Source: Pseudobdellovibrionaceae bacterium (lineage in GTDB: Bacteria > Bdellovibrionota > Bdellovibrionia > Bdellovibrionales > Bdellovibrionaceae). From it: a DNA stretch of 46,642 nucleotides. The notes under the pieces were generated by a model. That model was given only the letters and a program-made list of their open reading frames with translations. It did not search any database and was not told the origin of the DNA. Of this stretch, positions 42,212 to 46,642 are shown piece by piece. The translations under genes were made by a program, and so were the position numbers. Position 1 is the stretch's first letter, and each line of letters opens with the position of its first letter. Location of the stretch: positions 1 through 46,642 of the forward strand of contig JAKFYD010000043.1 in the NCBI GenBank assembly GCA_021731025.1. The letters are read 5' to 3'.

Positions 42212-43590
42212 TAGAAAGGTGACCTCGATAAAAGTAGTTTTAAATCGTCATTGGTTAAGAACAATCCAGCGCCGATATATCCAGAACGCTGATTGCTTTT
42301 ATCCAAAGCATCCGAAAGTCCACCAGTCAAGTAGAAGCCATAAGACATCATGTATCGAGCTGAAAACCGCAGGTTGGCTTTTTCTAAATTGAAAGCCTCG
42401 AAAGAAAGCCGGGCTCTTTTACGCCAAAAATTGTAGTCCAAACCAAAACCGCCCGAGGATTCAATCATCCCCCCTTTAACTGTCCAATCCCAAAAGTTTT
42501 TCGCAAACAAAGCGGTGAAGCGAGTTTTATTGTAATGTTTCATCACCGTTGTAGTATCAGAGATTATAGAACCGCCCGAAGAGATGGTCGTATCATTTTT
42601 TTCGACAACACCCGCAGGATCATCAATGATGGCTAAATAATAATAACGATCAAGCCCGGGTTGAATTTGAATACCGATATGAGATTTGGTAGCACCGAAA
42701 GTGCTGAGGTAATCTCCGTGAAAATCAAATCCCGTTTGTATTCGGCCAGCGGCATCGAACAGTCCGCTGACTCCTTGAATCGCGGTGTTCAATTCGTCCA
42801 CCGTCGTTTCATCATTGATCAGCTTCCCGATGGTGCCTTCACCGTTATTAATTTTCGTCGAGATCTCATCAATATTTTTCATGGTGGAATCAAGTCGCGT
42901 TAAAGTTTTCTTCCAAGTTTTTTTCAGACCGGTTTCGCTTTCATCGTTAACCAACTCATCGATCGTTGTCGTGATGTTATTAACTTGGTCCACAATTTCG
43001 CTGATCTGTTCTTTATTTTCGCCAGTGACTTGCTTAAGATCATCCGTCACTTTTTCGATATTTTTCATAATGCGACCAAGGACATGTTTGTCATTGCCAT
43101 CTTGAGAAATGGATTCGCGCACGACTTCAGCAACAGCCTTCAAAGATTTAGCAATGTCTCCAACTTGGGTCATGATGTTATCTAAAGAGCCTTGGTCATT
43201 GATAATCATGATTTGCGAGCCATCAGATAAGGGAGGATCAACAGGATTCCCCGGAGATATCTCGACATGTTTATCTCCTAAAATTCCGATGGATTTAATG
43301 GCGACAGCCGCCGAAGTCGTTAAGGGAATATCTGATTTCACGGTGATTTCGACACGGGCCTGGCCATCTTGAAGTTTAATTTCTTTAATCACACCCACAT
43401 TGATGCCGGCTGTTTTCACCGAGGAATTTTTAATAAGGCCCGCCGCATTGGGCATAAGAAACCAAACCTTATGTGGGCTTCCCAAATAAGAGGGATCATC
43501 ACTCACTTGCATGGACATATAACCGATCAGTCCACCAACGATGATCACTAAGGCGCCCACTTTGAATTGAACCGAAGTGAGAAAGCTCAT
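42211..43590 (-). CDS. MCE/MlaD-family lipid transport protein
   Basis: 459 residues. One N-terminal membrane helix (FKVGALVIIVGGLIGYM) precedes a single MCE domain (about 35-120, VWFLMPNAAGLIKNSSVKTAGINVGVIKEI, SIGILGDKHVEI). A long helical, coiled-coil-like stretch follows (about 150-280), then a beta-rich C-terminal region (from GRIQTGFDFHGDYLSTF to GYIGAGLFLTNDDLKLLLS) resembling an outer-membrane barrel end. E. coli MlaD has only about 180 residues, so this longer form may bridge inner membrane to outer membrane. It overlaps mlaF by four bases. Confidence 0.88.
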   Translation of the reverse strand: MSFLTSVQFKVGALVIIVGGLIGYMSMQVSDDPSYLGSPHKVWFLMPNAAGLIKNSSVKTAGINVGVIKEIKLQDGQARVEITVKSDIPLTTSAAVAIKSIGILGDKHVEISPGNPVDPPLSDGSQIMIINDQGSLDNIMTQVGDIAKSLKAVAEVVRESISQDGNDKHVLGRIMKNIEKVTDDLKQVTGENKEQISEIVDQVNNITTTIDELVNDESETGLKKTWKKTLTRLDSTMKNIDEISTKINNGEGTIGKLINDETTVDELNTAIQGVSGLFDAAGRIQTGFDFHGDYLSTFGATKSHIGIQIQPGLDRYYYLAIIDDPAGVVEKNDTTISSGGSIISDTTTVMKHYNKTRFTALFAKNFWDWTVKGGMIESSGGFGLDYNFWRKRARLSFEAFNLEKANLRFSARYMMSYGFYLTGGLSDALDKSNQRSGYIGAGLFLTNDDLKLLLSRSPF

Positions 43591-44357
43591 GCGTGCGGGC
43601 TATCCTTTCTCATTCCTTTAGAGACGAATTTTTTCACAAGTTCATTGTTACTGTTATAAAAGTCATCTGGTGTCCCATCTAAAAGCACGCGTCCTGCATC
43701 GAGCATGACAATTTCGTCTGCAATTCGAAAGGCTGCATGTAAATCATGCGACACCATCACCGAAGTAACTCCTTCACGACGTTTATGTGTTTCCAAGATC
43801 AAATTATCCACCATTTCCGTCAGAATGGGATCTAATCCTGTGGTCGGCTCATCGTAGATCAGGATTTCTGGATCTAGGGCGAGAGCCCGAGCTAAACCGG
43901 TTCGCTTCTGCATTCCACCGCTGATTTGGCTGGGTAATTTCCCAAAGTGTTTTGGATCTAAACCGACTTGATGCAATTTTTCGTGAGCAATTTCACTGAT
44001 TCGACTGGCTGACAAATCACGACGGTGCTCTTGCAAAGGAAAACTGACATTCTCAAGAACCGTCATGTCGTCAAAGAGAGCTGCCGATTGAAATAAAACA
44101 CCAAAATTGCAGCGAAACTTTGTGAGATCGTCAGAGCTCAATCGACTTAAGTCCTGCCCCATCACTTCAATTTGTCCTGAGGTTGGTTTGTATAATCCCA
44201 GAATATGTTTCAGGACCACACTCTTACCTGTGCCGGAAAAACCAATGATCGCCGTTAGACTTCCTTTTCTGACACTGAGATTTAAGCCCTTAAGAACAAA
44301 ATCTTTGCCATCAAAAGATTTTTTTACGTCGACGAGACGGATAACATTTTCAGCCAT
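43587..44357 (-). CDS. mlaF: Mla-type ABC transporter ATP-binding protein
   Basis: 256 residues. Walker A GFSGTGKS, signature ISGGMQKRTGLARA and Walker B ILIYDEPTTGLDP are characteristic of MlaF-type ATPases driving phospholipid transport with MlaE and MCE proteins. The start adjoins the stop codon of mlaE directly. Confidence 0.93.
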   Translation of the reverse strand: MAENVIRLVDVKKSFDGKDFVLKGLNLSVRKGSLTAIIGFSGTGKSVVLKHILGLYKPTSGQIEVMGQDLSRLSSDDLTKFRCNFGVLFQSAALFDDMTVLENVSFPLQEHRRDLSASRISEIAHEKLHQVGLDPKHFGKLPSQISGGMQKRTGLARALALDPEILIYDEPTTGLDPILTEMVDNLILETHKRREGVTSVMVSHDLHAAFRIADEIVMLDAGRVLLDGTPDDFYNSNNELVKKFVSKGMRKDSPHA

Positions 44358-45137
44358 CTACCCACTACTCCCCGTCACAACGTAATAAATACGAATCATA
44401 TTTGTTAAAAAGTAATCCAAGATAATAATCGACACCATGCTTTGAACCACACCTTGATTGGTAGCTTCGCCAACGCCTTTGGCTCCCCCCGTAGTATTAA
44501 ATCCTCGATAAGTACAAATCAAAGCAAAGACCAAACCGAAGACGGCTGATTTTATTAAGCCTTCATTGATGTGACGAATCTCTATCGTTTCACGAATGCG
44601 TTGCCAGAAAACGGCTTCGTCCAATTCCACCAAAAAGACGACTAAAAAATAACTTCCCATCATTGCGACGAAATCAAAAACAGCAGTTAACAAAGGCATG
44701 CAAATCACAGCTGCCAAAATTCTGGGTGCAATCAAATATTGTTTAGTATTTACACCCATCACGTCCAGGGCATCAATTTGTTCATTCACTCTCATGGTGC
44801 CCAATCGTGCAGCCATAGCTCCACCGGCACGAGCCGCAACAATCAAGCCTGTTAATACAGGTCCAAGCTCACGAGATATTCCCAGGGCAACTGTAGGTCC
44901 CACGAGATTGACGGCATTGATAATTTTAAATCCTAAATAAATTTGAAAAGATAAAGCTAAGCCCGTGAACAAGCTGGTCAGTGCAATAATTCCGATGGAT
45001 TGATTGCCAATAAATTCCATGTGACGAACAATTTCCATGGTTCGATAGGGTTTTGTAAAAAGCAAACGAGCGCTGTTCGAAAAGAAAATCGAAATATCGC
45101 CCACTTCTTTCACAAAACTTTTAAGATATCCACCCAT
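44358..45137 (-). CDS. mlaE: Mla-type lipid transport permease
   Basis: 259 residues with five to six membrane helices and the MlaE signature region (ISRELGPVLTGLIVAARAGGAMAARLGTMRVNEQIDALDVMG). It works with the adjoining ATPase and MCE protein. The ATG at 45137 lies just after the alr stop codon; a GTG at 45143 overlaps that stop. Confidence 0.93.
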   Translation of the reverse strand: MGGYLKSFVKEVGDISIFFSNSARLLFTKPYRTMEIVRHMEFIGNQSIGIIALTSLFTGLALSFQIYLGFKIINAVNLVGPTVALGISRELGPVLTGLIVAARAGGAMAARLGTMRVNEQIDALDVMGVNTKQYLIAPRILAAVICMPLLTAVFDFVAMMGSYFLVVFLVELDEAVFWQRIRETIEIRHINEGLIKSAVFGLVFALICTYRGFNTTGGAKGVGEATNQGVVQSMVSIIILDYFLTNMIRIYYVVTGSSG

Positions 45138-45139
45138 GA

Positions 45140-46309
45140 TCACAGCTGACTTTCACTTTCTATCTTGTGGGCCCATTCCCCTTTGTAAATTCGTGGCACA
45201 CGTTCGCTGACGCTGGTCAAAACTTCCCAAGCGACAGTTTGTCCTGCAGCGGCCAAATCCCGAGCCGACAGCACTTCATTTTTTTCACCTTGCCCGAAAA
45301 GAATCACTTCGGAATTTTCTTGGGCTGTGGTTCCTGAAATATCGAGCATCAGATAATCCATGCAGACATTGCCAACAACAGCAGCTTTCTTCCCCTGACA
45401 AAGAGCAAAACCGCGATTGGAAAGCGCCCGGTGATAACCATCAGCATAGCCAATGGGAACCACCGCGATACGTGCAGGAGCTGCAGACTTCCACGTGTGA
45501 TTGTAAGAAACCCCGCGACCTGCAGGAACTTCGCGTATTACCGCGATCTGAGATTTCAAAGTCATCACAATTTTTAATTCCGAAAATTCTTCGCTGACTC
45601 CGGGATTATATCCATAGAGCATAAGCCCAGGGCGCAAGCCCCATTTTTTTTCACTCCAGGTCGAGCTGCGTTGATTTTTTCGCAAACACAGTTGAGTTAA
45701 AATTCCACCGCTGTTCAAAACGTGAAAGGGAACTTTGAAAAATTGAAAAACTTGCACAGCTTGTTCAAAATCGCGAAACTGCTGATCGGTCATATCCAGA
45801 TGAACAGAGTCCTCACCCGAAACAAGATGGGTCAGCACTCCCACTAAATGAAGTTTTTTTTGATTTTTAATTTTTTCAGCCAAGGTGATCGCTTCGTTGA
45901 CATCAAATCCCAACCGGTTCATCCCGGTGTCAAATTTCAAATGAAATTTCTGTCCTGGTGGAGCGACTGTTTCCAGAGCGTGAAATTGTTCCCAAGAGCT
46001 CACGACCGGAGTCAGTCTATTTTCAATCATGACTTCCGCACCTTCGCGATCAAATCCGCGAAAAACTAAAATCTCTGCTTTCACGCCAAAGCGTCGAAGC
46101 AGGAGCCCCTCTTCGATCAAACAAACACCAAGATGTTGGGCTCCCCAACTTTCTAAGGCTCTTGCGATCATCACATCACCGTGGCCATAGGCATTGGCTT
46201 TAACCATGGGACAAATAAAATGCCCGGGAAAATTTTTTTGCAAAAAATCCCAGTTCGCTTTCAATGCATCCAAATTAATTTCTGCAAATGTTTTTCGAAG
46301 CAGCTTCAA
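45140..46309 (-). CDS. alr: Alanine racemase
   Basis: 389 residues. It makes D-alanine for peptidoglycan with PLP. The PLP lysine is Lys37 (PMVKANAYGHG) and the second catalytic residue is the Tyr in RGVSYNHTW; the C-terminal domain (VPIGYADGYHRALSNRGFAL, VGNVCMDYLMLDI) is normal. Initiation is TTG at 46309, which overlaps the stop codon of the upstream GGDEF gene, so translation is coupled. Confidence 0.95.
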   Translation of the reverse strand: MKLLRKTFAEINLDALKANWDFLQKNFPGHFICPMVKANAYGHGDVMIARALESWGAQHLGVCLIEEGLLLRRFGVKAEILVFRGFDREGAEVMIENRLTPVVSSWEQFHALETVAPPGQKFHLKFDTGMNRLGFDVNEAITLAEKIKNQKKLHLVGVLTHLVSGEDSVHLDMTDQQFRDFEQAVQVFQFFKVPFHVLNSGGILTQLCLRKNQRSSTWSEKKWGLRPGLMLYGYNPGVSEEFSELKIVMTLKSQIAVIREVPAGRGVSYNHTWKSAAPARIAVVPIGYADGYHRALSNRGFALCQGKKAAVVGNVCMDYLMLDISGTTAQENSEVILFGQGEKNEVLSARDLAAAGQTVAWEVLTSVSERVPRIYKGEWAHKIESESQL

Positions 46310-46642
46310 GATTTAGCTCCCTCTGCAGGAATAAAATCTGGCTTATGACCAGTGGGAGCTTTAAAGAAGCAAACTTTATTTCCCCCTTTGCTCATAATGA
46401 ATTGCAAAGAGCGACCCGCACCTTCGTCTAATTTCTGAATGGTGGAACACATGCTGGGATATTCACAAGCACCCAAACTGATCGTCATTTTTAAACCATT
46501 ATTAATAAGAGCATTGGTCTCGACGGTGCGCCGAAGTCTTTCGGCACGAACTTCCGCTTCAGCCTTGCGACAGTTGGGTAAAATGATTGAAATTTCATTT
46601 TCGCCCGTTCGACAAGCAACATCGTGGGATCGGCTGGACTTC
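46306..46642 (-). CDS. C-terminal part of a degenerate GGDEF domain protein (partial)
   Basis: The open frame reaches the window edge; 111 residues are visible. They fit the second half of a GGDEF domain: HDVACRTGENEISIILPNC, then AEVRAERLRRTVE, then MTISLGACEYPS and GRSLQFIMSKGGNKVCFF. The signature that would be GG(D/E)EF reads TGENE at 46594-46608, so diguanylate cyclase activity is unlikely, and it may act as a GTP sensor or protein partner. The N-terminus, and any sensor domain, lies outside. It heads the visible part of the minus-strand operon. Confidence 0.8.
   Translation of the reverse strand, partial: KSSRSHDVACRTGENEISIILPNCRKAEAEVRAERLRRTVETNALINNGLKMTISLGACEYPSMCSTIQKLDEGAGRSLQFIMSKGGNKVCFFKAPTGHKPDFIPAEGAKS

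Overview
The window looks like a chromosomal segment from a Bdellovibrio-like predatory bacterium (Bdellovibrionota) of moderate GC content. No rRNA gene is present, so this rests on gene content: a short flagellin, a RAYT transposase of the kind common in Bdellovibrio, many secreted proteins and lipoproteins, GYF and PilZ domain proteins, a phosphonate-type ABC transporter and MCE/Mla genes. All taxonomic statements are inference from protein families. I saw no tRNA, rRNA, CRISPR array or intact prophage.

Layout. 1-2.8 kb: the end of a zinc-knuckle-like gene, a RAYT transposase, a pilin-like membrane protein, and a flagellin gene behind a 0.5 kb leader that holds a five-codon upstream ORF. 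2.8-7.4 kb: envelope and unknown genes (a TPR plus YVTN-propeller protein, an anchored protein, a lipoprotein, a secreted protein) and a lysine-rich/acidic bipolar protein resembling histone H1. 7.4-11.2 kb: a sigma-54 activator without a sensory domain, a Xer-type recombinase, recO and its overlapping partner. 11.3-18.1 kb: an outer-membrane barrel gene facing a nuoB-CD-E-F-G-I operon that encodes only the peripheral arm of complex I. 18.2-21 kb: a secreted subtilase, a second barrel protein and a response regulator with a histidine-less DHp-like tail. 21.2-26.4 kb: a tight operon of three exported proteins (phospholipase D, permuted NlpC/P60-like, alpha/alpha toroid-like). 26.4-31.1 kb: a GYF-GYF-PilZ protein with a VWA lipoprotein, a 120-bp element with perfect 21-bp terminal inverted repeats, and phnD-phnC-phnE. 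31.2-35.6 kb: a HAD hydrolase, an RsmI-like methyltransferase, HrpB helicase and a small membrane protein. 35.6-36.7 kb: two truncated jelly-roll genes joined head to head. 36.8-46.6 kb: a ten-gene minus-strand operon in which most genes overlap: degenerate GGDEF, alr, mlaE, mlaF, mlaD, purH, a GYF/TPR protein, a lipoprotein, a YhaM-like nuclease and cysE.

How the parts relate. The best candidate for an undescribed system is the 21.2-26.4 kb operon, which would deliver a phospholipase D-type enzyme, a papain-like (possibly acyl-active) enzyme and a toroid protein outside the cytoplasm together; this would suit a predator that remodels prey or self envelopes, but that role is inferred. Second-messenger signalling recurs without a clearly active cyclase: a PilZ receptor with GYF modules, and a GGDEF domain whose signature reads TGENE. 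The last operon combines envelope lipid transport (Mla), cell-wall precursor synthesis (Alr), purine synthesis and RNA turnover, suggesting growth-linked co-expression.
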